Source: Actinomadura madurae (lineage in GTDB: Bacteria > Actinomycetota > Actinomycetes > Streptosporangiales > Streptosporangiaceae). From it: a DNA stretch of 64,000 bases. Numbering within the stretch: the stretch's first letter is position 1; the number at the start of each line of letters is the position of its first letter. The stretch is taken from the NCBI RefSeq assembly GCF_900115095.1, contig NZ_FOVH01000017.1, positions 143,282 through 207,281 of the forward strand, written 5' to 3'. The translations under genes and the position numbers were made by a program. Positions 8,970 through 17,197 of the stretch are shown in pieces. The notes below the pieces were generated by a model, which was given only the letters and a program-made list of their open reading frames with translations, did not search any database and had not been told where the DNA came from.

Positions 8970-9881
8970 TCACCGGGCCACCAGGTAGGAGAACACGCTT
9001 TCGAGGGACTCGTCGGCCGGGGAGACCTCCCAGAGGCGCACCCCGGCGTCCCGCGAGATCTGCGGCAGCAGCCAGGTGAAGCGCTGGAAGTCGATCGCCT
9101 CGACCTGCAGCCCCTTGTCGGTGAGCTGCACGCTGCGCGCCGAGCCGTCCGCGATGATCGCGGCGGCCAGCCGGCGGTCGTCGCCCGACCGGACGAGGAA
9201 GATGTGCGGCCGGTCGGTCATCAGCCGCCGGATCTTGCGGAAGTCGCCGGACGCGGCGTGCCGCCCCGCCACGATCACCTCGATGTGGCTGGCGAGCCGC
9301 TCCACCTCCTCCAGGATGTGCGAGGAGAACAGGATCGTGCGCCCCTCGGCGGCCATCCGCTGGATGAGGTCCATCAGCTGCAGCCGCTGCCGCGGGTCCA
9401 TGCCGTTGAACGGCTCGTCCAACAGCAGCACCGGCGGGTCGTGCACCAGCGCCGACGCCATCTTGATGCGCTGCTTCATGCCCTTGGAGTAGTTGCCGAT
9501 CTGGCGGTCGGCCGCGTAGTCCATCTCCACCAGGCCGATGGCGCGGCGGGCCGCGGCACCCGGCTCGGGCAGCTTGTGCAGTTTCGCCATCGCCAGGATG
9601 AACTGCTCGCCGGTGAGGAAGTCGTACGCCGACTCCCGCTCCGGGACCAGGCCGAGGCTGCGGTAGATGCCCGGGTTCCGCCAGATCGGCGTCCCGTCGA
9701 GCGTCACCGACCCCGACGACGGCGCGAGGAACCCGCCCATCATGTGGATCAGCGTCGACTTGCCGGCGCCGTTCGGCCCGAGCAGCCCGGTGACCCCCGG
9801 CCCGACCTTCATCGACACGCCGTTGACGGCCACGACGTTCCCGTACCAGCGGGACACGTTCTCCAGAATCAACTCGCTCAT
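8970..9881 (-). CDS. ABC transporter ATP-binding protein
   Basis: A 303-residue ATPase. Walker A is GPNGAGKST (about residues 35-43), the Q-loop region follows at LGLVPERE, the signature is SKGMKQRIKMA, Walker B is VLLLDEPFNGMD and the H-loop is LFSSHIL. The signature departs from LSGGQ in the way usual for ABC-2 export/NosF-like ATPases. A C-terminal 80-residue domain is typical of that class. The start overlaps the upstream permease stop by four bases (ATGA), indicating translational coupling. Confidence 0.92.
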   Translation of the reverse strand: MSELILENVSRWYGNVVAVNGVSMKVGPGVTGLLGPNGAGKSTLIHMMGGFLAPSSGSVTLDGTPIWRNPGIYRSLGLVPERESAYDFLTGEQFILAMAKLHKLPEPGAAARRAIGLVEMDYAADRQIGNYSKGMKQRIKMASALVHDPPVLLLDEPFNGMDPRQRLQLMDLIQRMAAEGRTILFSSHILEEVERLASHIEVIVAGRHAASGDFRKIRRLMTDRPHIFLVRSGDDRRLAAAIIADGSARSVQLTDKGLQVEAIDFQRFTWLLPQISRDAGVRLWEVSPADESLESVFSYLVAR

Positions 9882-10756
9882 GACAGCCCCGCCTTACGGA
9901 ACCTACGGTAAAGGACCGCGATCGAACCGAGGACGATGACGGTGCACAGCGCCAGCGCCACCACGCCGCCCTCGATGCCGGACGGCACCCCTCCTGACGA
10001 CGACTGCGCGCCCAGCAGCCTGACCTGGACGATGTCCACCAGGTTGAACGGCGCGAACAGCCCCGCCCAGCCCTGGAGGGTGAAGTTCGTCTGCTCCTCG
10101 GCGATCCCCTGGACGACGCCGACGAACGCGGTGCTGATCATGTAGACGGCGATGACCGCGGCGACCCCGAAGCCGCGGCGCGGCGTGAACGCCGCGACCA
10201 CCATCCCGATCGCGGCCAGCACGAGCGCGAACAGCACGCAGCCGACCAGGGCGCCGAGGTACTTGAGCACCTGCTCGCCCGAGTCCGGCATCTTGGCGAC
10301 CAGCCCGCCGACGTACAGGACGGTGACGGGCACGGCCATCAGCGCGAACAGCGCGGACGCCATCGCGGCGCCCTTGGCCAGCACGAAGTCGAGATGGCCG
10401 ACCGGGCGCGAGAAGTACAGCGGGATGACGTGGAACCGGACCTCCCGCGAGGCCAGCACCGGCGCCTGCGTGGCCAGGAAGATCGCCACGATGACCTGCA
10501 TGATGACGGCGTAGCCCGAGTAGCGGATCAGCGCGTCCGGCTCCTTGGTGAAGGAGAACGCCGCGACCGACCCGGCGGCCGGCAGCATCATGATCGCCGC
10601 CAGCAGGAACGGCATCACCTTCGCCCGCGCGGGACGGCCGAGGCCGAAGGCGGCGCGCAGGTTGTGGACGTACAGCGACCGCAGCACGTACGCGCGGCCG
10701 TTGCGGCGCCCTTCGTAGTGGCGGTACCCGATGTCGTGGATCGTGCTGGTGCTCAT
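9878..10756 (-). CDS. ABC transporter permease
   Basis: A 292-residue membrane protein. A soluble N-terminus of about 45 residues (GYRHYEGRRNGRAYVLRSLY) is followed by six hydrophobic helices between about residues 48 and 285. The GYRHYEG opening is common in actinobacterial ABC-2 permeases. ATG at 10756 overlaps the stop of the upstream ATPase in an ATGA, and the gene overlaps the next ATPase in the same way. It presumably pairs with the ATPase at 10753-11697. Substrate unknown. Confidence 0.85.
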   Translation of the reverse strand: MSTSTIHDIGYRHYEGRRNGRAYVLRSLYVHNLRAAFGLGRPARAKVMPFLLAAIMMLPAAGSVAAFSFTKEPDALIRYSGYAVIMQVIVAIFLATQAPVLASREVRFHVIPLYFSRPVGHLDFVLAKGAAMASALFALMAVPVTVLYVGGLVAKMPDSGEQVLKYLGALVGCVLFALVLAAIGMVVAAFTPRRGFGVAAVIAVYMISTAFVGVVQGIAEEQTNFTLQGWAGLFAPFNLVDIVQVRLLGAQSSSGGVPSGIEGGVVALALCTVIVLGSIAVLYRRFRKAGLS

Positions 10757-11697
10757 CGCGGCGCCCCCTCCTGGACGGTCCCGGCGGGCGCCTGCGGCGC
10801 GGGCGGCGTCTGGAAGACCTCCTCGATGTGGTGGCGGCGCTGCTCCATCCGGATCAGCCGCAGCCCGAGGTCGGCGACACCGTCGCGGATCAGGTCGTAG
10901 GTCTGCTCGCCGGCGATGTCGACGACGAGGAACCGGCCCTCCGGATGGACGGACACGCCCTGGTCGTAGAGGTGCTGCCCGAGCGTGTCGCGGCCCTCGT
11001 CCACCTCGACGGTGAGGACGCCGCTCTCCTTGGTGTAGGCCTCGACGGCCTGCGAGCGCAGCAGCTTCCCGCCGTCGATGATCACGACGTGGTCGCAGAC
11101 CCGCTCCAGCTCGCCGAGCAGGTGGGACGTGACGAGGACGCTGATCCCGAACTCGGCGCCGATGCGGCGGATCAGGTCGAGCATCTCGTCGCGCCCGGCC
11201 GGGTCGAGGCCGTTGGTGGGCTCGTCCAGGAAGACGAGCTTCGGGTCGTGGACGAGGGCCTGCGCGAGCTTCACCCGCTGGCGCATCCCGGTGGAGTAGC
11301 CGCCGATGGGGCGGTAGCGCTCCTCGTACAGGCCGACGTGCCGGAGCGTGTCGGCGGCGCGTTCGCGGGCCGCGGTCGGCGGCAGCCCGCACATCCGGGC
11401 CATGTGCACGACGAACTCGGTCGCGGACACGTCCGGCGGCAGGCATTCGTATTCGGGCATGAACCCGACGCTCTCCCGGATCCGCAGGCCCTCGCGGGCG
11501 ATGTCGAGGCCGAGGACGGTCGCGGTGCCGGAGGTCGGCGGCTGCAGCCCGAGGAGGATCTTGATGAGCGTCGACTTGCCGGCGCCGTTGGCGCCGACCA
11601 GCCCGACGACGCCCGGCTCGACGGCCATGGACAGGTCGTCCAGGGCGGTCACCCGGGGGAACCTCATCGTCAGGCCCTGGGTGGCGATGATCGGCAT
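10753..11697 (-). CDS. ABC transporter ATP-binding protein, first gene of the four-gene operon
   Basis: A 314-residue ATPase with Walker A GANGAGKST, signature STGMRQRVKLAQ, Walker B LVFLDEPTNGLD and H-loop VTSHLL. The C-terminal 80 residues form the accessory domain common to drug or lipid export ATPases. The ATG at 11697 is preceded by GGTGAT; the frame remains open upstream, but family alignment favours MPIIATQGLTMRFP as the N-terminus. It is the promoter-proximal gene of a tightly overlapping ATPase-permease-ATPase-permease operon. Confidence 0.92.
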   Translation of the reverse strand: MPIIATQGLTMRFPRVTALDDLSMAVEPGVVGLVGANGAGKSTLIKILLGLQPPTSGTATVLGLDIAREGLRIRESVGFMPEYECLPPDVSATEFVVHMARMCGLPPTAARERAADTLRHVGLYEERYRPIGGYSTGMRQRVKLAQALVHDPKLVFLDEPTNGLDPAGRDEMLDLIRRIGAEFGISVLVTSHLLGELERVCDHVVIIDGGKLLRSQAVEAYTKESGVLTVEVDEGRDTLGQHLYDQGVSVHPEGRFLVVDIAGEQTYDLIRDGVADLGLRLIRMEQRRHHIEEVFQTPPAPQAPAGTVQEGAPR

Positions 11698-11782
11698 ATC
11701 ACCGAACCTAGTGGCTGGGCGCGTGCGCCACGTCACCCTCAAGTGCGATGCCGGCCAGCCTTTAGGCCGATGTCGCGGCGAC

Positions 11783-12739
11783 CTAAGTTCCCCGGATGAG
11801 CGACTTTCGGCCACGGCGCCGCAGGACCGATGACCACACCGCGCGCTGGACGACCAGCGTCAGCGCGCCCGCGATGATCATCCCGGCGAAGTTGACCGCG
11901 AGCTGGAGCAGCGACCCGGTGATCTCGCTGGCGTGCTTGAGCGCCATCGCGACCGCGAGGTTCCCGGCGGCGGGCACGGTGGTGACCGAGATGAAGACGC
12001 CGACCAGCGCCGACGACTTGCCCGCGGTGAGCGACAGCACCCCGGCGGCCCCGGCGAGCAGCGCGACGATGAACGACCAGCGGTCCGGGCTGTAGATGAA
12101 CGCGGTGAGCGGCCGTTCGTCCGGCAGCCGGTCCAGCTCGATCACGCCGATCCATCGGCTGACCAGCGCGCACACGTACGTGATCACGATCGCCACGGCG
12201 AACCCGGCCGCGAGCGCCCGCACCGCCTCCACGATCCGGCCCGGCTGGAGGCGGACGAGGCCGTAGCAGATCGCCGCGACGGCGCCGAACTCCGGCCCGA
12301 GCACCATCGCGCCGACCACCAGGACCGGCGAGTCGATCAGCGCCGCGATCCCGGCGAGCTGCGTGGCCAGCGCCAGGAACGCGACGAACGACCAGGTCAG
12401 CGCGGTGCCCTCGCTGACCTGCCGGTCCAGCTCCTCCCAGACGACGGCGTCGTCGCCGTGGCCGGGCGCCCGCTCCCTGGCCAGCTCGGCGCGCTCCGAC
12501 AGCGTCAGGTCGACCTTGTCGAGCGCGATGGACCCGTCCCGGTCGACGCCGAGCGCGCGCAGCGCGTCCAGCACCTCGTTCGCCGACTCGCGCGCGACGT
12601 CGGCCGTCACCAGGTCGCCGCGCGGGGCACGCGCGGCGCCTTCGAGGACGACGACGTTGGCGGCCCCGGCGCAGCCGTCCAGCACCGCGCAGACCCGTTC
12701 CGTGCGGTCCGCCGGGACGATCGCTCTGAGATGCAGCAC
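11783..12739 (-). CDS. DUF389-family membrane protein
   Basis: A 318-residue protein. An N-terminal soluble domain of about 115 residues (MLHLRAIVPADRTERVCAVL) resembles the ACT-like region seen in front of DUF389. At least five hydrophobic helices follow (about 120-300) with family landmarks VLVVGAMVLGPEFGAVAAICYGLV and SVTTVPAAGNLAVAMAL. DUF389 proteins are widespread and of unknown function. It is divergent from the secreted HNH gene, and the 122-base intergenic region contains an A-rich stretch (12824-12844) that may belong to the promoters. Confidence 0.82.
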   Translation of the reverse strand: MLHLRAIVPADRTERVCAVLDGCAGAANVVVLEGAARAPRGDLVTADVARESANEVLDALRALGVDRDGSIALDKVDLTLSERAELARERAPGHGDDAVVWEELDRQVSEGTALTWSFVAFLALATQLAGIAALIDSPVLVVGAMVLGPEFGAVAAICYGLVRLQPGRIVEAVRALAAGFAVAIVITYVCALVSRWIGVIELDRLPDERPLTAFIYSPDRWSFIVALLAGAAGVLSLTAGKSSALVGVFISVTTVPAAGNLAVAMALKHASEITGSLLQLAVNFAGMIIAGALTLVVQRAVWSSVLRRRGRKSLIRGT

Positions 12740-12861
12740 GGGCCAATCCTGCCCCAGACGGCCGAAGCCGTGTGGCCGGGAAGCCAGCCCATACGGTTTG
12801 ATCGGTTATTTGCTGACGAGGCGGCAAAAACCAACAGAAAAACCCCCAGGACGGTGACGGC

Positions 12862-13548
12862 ATGGCCGGTGGCCCTGCGCTGGTGCACGCTCTACGAACG
12901 GCCGCGGCGGCCCTCGCGCTCGCCGTGCCCCTCGCCACGGCGGCCTGCGAAGGCGGCGTCGGCCTCTCGGAGACCGGCGCCCCGCCGTCCGGTACGCCGA
13001 AGTCCGGCGACGCGGCCCGCGCCCGCAAGGACCTCGCCGGTCTGCGCGTCGCGTCCGAGGGCGACGGCGGCGGCTACGAGCGCGGCAAGTTCGGCACGCG
13101 CTGGAAGGACACCGACCGCAACGGCTGCGACCAGCGCAACGACGTCCTCGCCCGCGACCTGGCGAAGGTCGAGAAGAAGGGCGATTGCGTCGTCCTCGCC
13201 GGTCGCCTCGACGACCCCTACAGCGGCAAGACGATCACCTTCGCGAAGAAGGACGCCGCCGAGGTGCAGATCGACCACGTCTACCCGCTCGCCCTCGCCT
13301 GGCGCATGGGCGCGTCCCGCTGGAGCGAGGACCGCCGCGAGCGGTTCGCCAACGACCACGCCAACCTCCTCGCCGTCTGGGGCGTACCGAACCGGCAGAA
13401 AAGCGACTCGGGCCCCGGCGAATGGAAACCCCAGAAGGCCTTCCAGTGCACCTACGCGATCAAGTACATAGCGATCGCCGACAAGTACGCCCTCCCCATA
13501 ACCCGCCCCGACCACAACGCCCTCCAGGACTTCCTCGGCCGGTGTTGA
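12862..13548 (+). CDS. Exported HNH nuclease-like protein (DUF1524/GmrSD C-terminal fold)
   Basis: A 228-residue protein with an N-terminal signal (hydrophobic about 11-27, ending LATAACEGG). The cysteine may be a lipid attachment site, but its lipobox has Thr at -3 and is imperfect. The catalytic part shows VQIDHVYPLALAWRMGA and RERFANDHANLLAVWGVPNRQKSDSGP. The DH pair and the later N-H-N residues match exported DUF1524/HNH proteins common in actinomycetes. The predicted role is extracellular or cell-surface DNA cleavage; no immunity gene is obvious next to it. Family assignment good, activity inferred. Confidence 0.78.
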   Translation: MAGGPALVHALRTAAAALALAVPLATAACEGGVGLSETGAPPSGTPKSGDAARARKDLAGLRVASEGDGGGYERGKFGTRWKDTDRNGCDQRNDVLARDLAKVEKKGDCVVLAGRLDDPYSGKTITFAKKDAAEVQIDHVYPLALAWRMGASRWSEDRRERFANDHANLLAVWGVPNRQKSDSGPGEWKPQKAFQCTYAIKYIAIADKYALPITRPDHNALQDFLGRC

Positions 13549-13550
13549 TC

Positions 13551-13567
13551 CAGGGGGCGCCCCCCTG
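13551..13567 (+). terminator. Hairpin after the HNH gene
   Basis: A 7-bp stem (CAGGGGG/CCCCCTG) with loop CGC starts three bases after the stop codon at 13548. No U tract follows. It may terminate the HNH transcript. Confidence 0.45.
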
Positions 13568-13623
13568 CCCGTGATGGTGGTCGGGTCACCCCCGAGGGCA
13601 GGGCGGAGCCATATGCTCGTGAG

Positions 13624-13947
13624 ATGAGCAGCGAACCGGAGCGGACTGACAGTGAGGGCGGGGACGGCGCCAAGGACGAGCGGCCGCGGGTGCGGACCGA
13701 GCGGGGCGTCGGCGCGCGGGCGACGGGGGCCGAGGTGACCGGGGCGTCCGCCACCGGGGTGGCGTTGCGGGCGGGCAACGGGCTCGGGTCGCTGGCGCTC
13801 GGGGCGATGGCGGTCGGCGCGGTCGCCGTCGGGGCGGTCGCGATCGGCAAGCTCGTCGTGAAGCGGGCGGTGATCGCCCATCTGGAGGCGGGGACCGTCG
13901 AGATCAGGCACCTGAAGGTCGGGCGCCTGGAGATCGACGAGCGCTAG
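13624..13947 (+). CDS. Small membrane protein with glycine/valine repeat
   Basis: A 107-residue protein of unknown function. The charged N-terminus (1-35) is followed by a repeat-like hydrophobic segment, LGAMAVGAVAVGAVAIG (about 58-74), then a regular alternating pattern (AHLEAGTVEIRHLKVGRLEI) that suggests a short beta-solenoid or amphipathic strand region. Similar AIG/AVG-repeat proteins occur in actinomycetes without assigned role. The start is ATG at 13624. Its stop overlaps the convergent glmM stop by four bases. G/C-rich third positions support real coding. Confidence 0.65.
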   Translation: MSSEPERTDSEGGDGAKDERPRVRTERGVGARATGAEVTGASATGVALRAGNGLGSLALGAMAVGAVAVGAVAIGKLVVKRAVIAHLEAGTVEIRHLKVGRLEIDER

Positions 13948-15287
13948 CCGAGGGCCGCCTTCACCACGCCCGCGAGGTGCTCGGCCACCGACCGGGCCTG
14001 GGCTTCGGAGGCGGCCTCGACCATCACCCGGACCATCGGCTCGGTTCCGCTCGGCCGGATCAGGACGCGGCCGGTCTCGCCGAGGTCGGCCTCGGCGGCG
14101 GCGACGGCCGCGGCCAGGTCCGGGGACGTCTTCGCGCGGGTCTTGTCGACGTCCTTGACGTTGATGAGGACCTGCGGCAGCCGCGTCATCACCTTGGTCA
14201 GCTCGTCCAGCGGCTGCCCCCGGCGGACCATCGCGGCGAGCAGGTGCAGGCCGGTGAGGACGCCGTCGCCGGTGGTGGCGTGGTCCAGCATGATGACGTG
14301 GCCGGACTGCTCGCCGCCGAAGCCGAAGCCGCCCTCCTTCATCGCCTCCAGGACGTACCGGTCGCCGACCGCGGTCTGCACGACGGTGATGCCCGCCTGC
14401 TGCATCGCGAGCTTGAACCCGAGGTTCGACATGACGGTCGCGACCACGGTGTCGGCGGCGAGCGCGCCCGCCTCGCGCAGGTCGAGGGCCAGGATCGCCA
14501 TGATCTGGTCGCCGTCCACGATCTCGCCGGACCCGGTCACGGCCAGGCAGCGGTCCGCGTCGCCGTCGTTGGCGATGCCGGCGTCCGCGCCGTGCTCCCG
14601 GACGGCCTTCTGCAACGCCCCCAGATGGGTGGAGCCGCAGCCGGAGTTGATGTTCAGCCCGTCCGGCGCCGTGCCGATCGTGATGACCTCGGCGCCGGCG
14701 CGGCGCAGCGCCTCCGGGGCCACGTCGCTGGACGCGCCGTTCGCGCAGTCGACCACGACGCGCAGGCCGTCCAGCGACACCGGGACCGTCGAGAGCAGGT
14801 GCGCCACGTACTGCTCGACCGCGCCGTGCGCCTCCCGGACGCGGCCGACGCCCGCGCCGGTCGGCGGGTCCCACGCCTCGCCGAGGCGCGCCTCGATCCG
14901 GTCCTCGATCTCGTCGGGCAGCTTGTGGCCGCTGCGGTCGAAGAACTTGATGCCGTTGTCGGGGGCCGGGTTGTGCGACGCCGACAGCATCACGCCGATG
15001 TCGGCGTCCAGCTCGTGCGTCAGGTGCGCGACCGCGGGCGTCGGCAGGACGCCGAGCCGCAGGACGTCCACCCCGGAGCTGGCGAGGCCCGCCACGACGG
15101 CCGCCTCCAGGAACTCGCCCGAGGCGCGCGGGTCGCGGCCGACCACCGCGACCGGCCGGTGCCCCTTGAACGCGCCCTGCTCGCCCAGCACCCGCGCCGC
15201 CGCGACGGACAGGTCCATCACCAGGGGGGCGGTGAGGTCGCGGTTGGCGAGCCCGCGCACGCCGTCGGTTCCGAAGAGACGAGCCAC
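13944..15287 (-). CDS. glmM: Phosphoglucosamine mutase
   Basis: A 447-residue enzyme of the phosphohexomutase family that converts glucosamine-6-phosphate to glucosamine-1-phosphate for peptidoglycan precursor synthesis. Visible landmarks are MARLFGTDGVRG at the N-terminus, the active-site loop SASHNP with catalytic Ser104, the metal site DGDADR, the sugar loop GGEQSGH and the phosphate-binding loop RPSGTEP near the C-terminus. It starts with GTG at 15287. It lies downstream of rplM-rpsI, as is usual in actinobacteria, but a strong stem-loop separates it from rpsI and may lower read-through. Confidence 0.96.
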   Translation of the reverse strand: MARLFGTDGVRGLANRDLTAPLVMDLSVAAARVLGEQGAFKGHRPVAVVGRDPRASGEFLEAAVVAGLASSGVDVLRLGVLPTPAVAHLTHELDADIGVMLSASHNPAPDNGIKFFDRSGHKLPDEIEDRIEARLGEAWDPPTGAGVGRVREAHGAVEQYVAHLLSTVPVSLDGLRVVVDCANGASSDVAPEALRRAGAEVITIGTAPDGLNINSGCGSTHLGALQKAVREHGADAGIANDGDADRCLAVTGSGEIVDGDQIMAILALDLREAGALAADTVVATVMSNLGFKLAMQQAGITVVQTAVGDRYVLEAMKEGGFGFGGEQSGHVIMLDHATTGDGVLTGLHLLAAMVRRGQPLDELTKVMTRLPQVLINVKDVDKTRAKTSPDLAAAVAAAEADLGETGRVLIRPSGTEPMVRVMVEAASEAQARSVAEHLAGVVKAALG

Positions 15288-15328
15288 AGTTCAACTCCCG
15301 ATCAGAGAGGGGCACCCCGGAAAAGCGG

Positions 15329-15400
15329 ACGAGCCGCCGCACCCGGTGCGCCGGCCACGCGGGGCCGGCCGCGGAGAAGCCACGGGGTGCGACGGCTCGT
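15329..15400 (-). terminator. Two-tier stem-loop between rpsI and glmM
   Basis: Bases 15329-15344 pair with 15385-15400: 16 positions with one C-A mismatch. The loop holds an inner GCCGGCC/GGCCGGC hairpin. On the transcribed minus strand CTTTTCC follows four bases after the stem, so this looks like a terminator or attenuator that limits glmM transcription from the rplM promoter. Confidence 0.65.
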
Positions 15401-15408
15401 GCCGTCGA

Positions 15409-15918
15409 TCAACGCTTGCTGTACTGCGGAGCCTTGCGGGCCTTCTTGAGGCCGGCCTTCTTGCGCTCCGGCACCCGCGCGTCGCGGGTGAGGAAGCCGG
15501 CCTTCTTCAGCGCCGGGCGGTGCTCGATGTTCGCGAACTGCAGCGCGCGGGAGATGCCGAGGCGCAGCGCACCGGCCTGGCCGGTGGTGCCGCCGCCGTT
15601 GACGCGGGCGAGCACGTCGAACTGGCCCTCCAGGCCCAGCAGCACGAACGGCTCGTTCACGATCTGCTGGTGCACCTTGTTCGGGAAGTACTGGTCCAGG
15701 GTACGGCCGTTGATCTTCCACTGGCCGCTGCCGGGGACGATCCGGACCCGGGCGATGGCCTGCTTGCGGCGGCCGGTGCCGGCGGCGGGGCCGGTCGCGA
15801 CCGGCTGGCCGAGGTAGCTCTCGCCGGCGGCCTCGGGGGTCTCGGTGCTGTACTCGGACGGCGCGTCCTCGTACGACTCGGTCTCGGCGGCCTGCTCGGC
15901 GCCGGTGGTCTCGTCCAC
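15409..15918 (-). CDS. rpsI: 30S ribosomal protein S9
   Basis: A 169-residue protein. The S9 core starts near residue 45 (ATGRRKQAIARVRIVPGSG is close to the family consensus) and ends with the diagnostic KKARKAPQYSKR tail that reaches the decoding centre. The first about 40 residues are an acidic extension (EQAAETESYEDAPSEYSTET), as in other actinobacteria. It starts with GTG at 15918. It follows rplM in the conserved L13-S9 pair. Confidence 0.97.
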   Translation of the reverse strand: MDETTGAEQAAETESYEDAPSEYSTETPEAAGESYLGQPVATGPAAGTGRRKQAIARVRIVPGSGQWKINGRTLDQYFPNKVHQQIVNEPFVLLGLEGQFDVLARVNGGGTTGQAGALRLGISRALQFANIEHRPALKKAGFLTRDARVPERKKAGLKKARKAPQYSKR

Positions 15919-16018
15919 GGTTCTCCTTGGGGTGTTCTAGCCAGGGCGGCTGGCCCGTCTTCTCGGGTGCCCCGGCGGCCTCATGTCGCGGTGCGCGCGA
16001 TCGGGTCGCGCGCGGGTG

Positions 16019-16471
16019 TCACTTCTTGATCTGGCTGATCTGGGTGATCTCGAACGGGACCGGCTTCTGCGCCTGGTGCGGGTGGTCCGGCCCGGCGTAG
16101 ACCTTCACCTTGCCGAACATCTTCCGGCCGAGGGAGTTCTTGGGCAGCATGCCCTTGATCGCCTTCTCCACGGCCCGTTCGGGGTGCTTGGCGAGCAGGT
16201 CGGCGTAGTTCACCGAGCGCAGGCCGCCCGGGTAGCCGGAGTGCCGGTACGCCTTCTTCTGCTCCAGCTTGTTGCCGGACAGCGCCACCTTCTCGGCGTT
16301 CACGATGACGACGAAGTCACCGGTGTCGAGGTGCGGCGCGTAGATCGGCTTGTGCTTACCCCGAAGCAGCTGCGCGACATGACTGGCGAGACGGCCCAGC
16401 ACGACATCGGTCGCGTCGATGACGTACCACTGACGCTGGACGTCAGCGGGCTTAGGGGTGTACGTGCGCAC
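16019..16471 (-). CDS. rplM: 50S ribosomal protein L13
   Basis: A 150-residue L13 with landmarks RQWYVIDATDVVLGRLAS, GDFVVIVNAEKVALSGNK and RAVEKAIKGMLPKNSLGR. The GTG at 16471 is chosen because it gives the normal N-terminus (MRTYTPKPADVQRQW) and is preceded by GAAGG nine bases upstream; the frame is open further upstream, but that part has no L13 similarity. First gene of the rplM-rpsI-glmM unit, with a sigma-70-like promoter about 245 bases upstream and a long leader carrying two copies of a palindrome. Confidence 0.97.
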   Translation of the reverse strand: MRTYTPKPADVQRQWYVIDATDVVLGRLASHVAQLLRGKHKPIYAPHLDTGDFVVIVNAEKVALSGNKLEQKKAYRHSGYPGGLRSVNYADLLAKHPERAVEKAIKGMLPKNSLGRKMFGKVKVYAGPDHPHQAQKPVPFEITQISQIKK

Positions 16472-16523
16472 GGTCGTAAGCCTTCGTTTCTCGTCGACTT
16501 CTGAGCGGTTTCGATCCTCCGCC

Positions 16524-16537
16524 CGCCCGTACGGGCG
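16524..16537. promoter_or_regulatory. 14-bp palindrome in the rplM leader, copy 1
   Basis: CGCCCGTACGGGCG is a perfect palindrome. Its 12-base core GCCCGTACGGGC recurs at 16675-16686. The position is about 55 bases upstream of the rplM start, inside the transcribed leader. It could be a protein operator or an RNA hairpin. Confidence 0.5.
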
Positions 16538-16674
16538 AGCACCACCTGGCAGCGGAATCCTGCTCGCGCCGATCAGAGGATCATTCCGACCTGGCGCTCC
16601 GGGAGGCCGGGGCCCGCACGGCGCCGCGAGAGGCGCATGCTCGGGACACACCGGCACGTCGTCGCGTCTCCCCC

Positions 16675-16686
16675 GCCCGTACGGGC
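16675..16686. promoter_or_regulatory. 12-bp palindrome in the rplM leader, copy 2
   Basis: GCCCGTACGGGC is identical to the core of copy 1, and both copies are preceded by CCGCCC context on the plus strand. It lies about 25-30 bases downstream of the predicted transcription start. Confidence 0.5.
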
Positions 16687-16714
16687 CAGGCGTGAACGCA
16701 CACAACAAACACGC

Positions 16715-16744
16715 AGGATACTCGGCCGCGCGCGTGCGGGTCAA
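16715..16744 (-). promoter_or_regulatory. Vegetative promoter of rplM-rpsI-glmM
   Basis: On the minus strand TTGACC (16744-16739) and TATCCT (16720-16715) are separated by 18 bases. This fits HrdB/sigma-70 promoters of actinomycetes. The expected start is near 16708, giving a leader of about 235 bases before rplM. Confidence 0.7.
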
Positions 16745-17197
16745 AACAAGGCGCCCTGACGGCATCGGCCGTGTTCGCCATTATCGCGCACTCCGACATT
16801 CCTCCCGAATCAGGAACCGTCAGCGCTCTGCCGATCACGGAATGTAGTGATTTTGATCTTTCTTGAGAGATCTTCGTAACTGGGGGTTGATATCGGGATA
16901 TGGTGCCGGGCGACCGGTCCACGCCGGCGCGAGCCGGCCCGCACCCGGGAGCCCCCGCTGTCCTCTCCCCGCAGACCAGGCGATCCCGCCGGACGCCGCA
17001 GTCCCGGCCACGGGCGCGAGCGTCCCGCACCGTACGACGCCGCCCCGCGCGGCGGTTCCGCCCCCCGCGACGAGCTCGTCGCCGGCGCCCCGCGCCGTGC
17101 CCGCTCCGGCCCGCCGCCCGGCGGGCGACGTCCGTCCGGCGACGGCTCCGGCCGTCCGCCGGGACGCAGGCGCCGCGGCAAGAGCGCGACCGGGATC

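Larger units (their letters stand above)
16472..16879. other. Gene-free region: rplM promoter and leader, then the upstream side of the CAP-domain gene
   Basis: This 408-base stretch contains the rplM promoter (16715-16744) and its roughly 235-base leader with two palindromes. The A/T-rich piece at about 16840-16880 probably belongs to a promoter for the plus-strand CAP-domain gene. No convincing ORF is seen on either strand before 16880. Confidence 0.6.
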
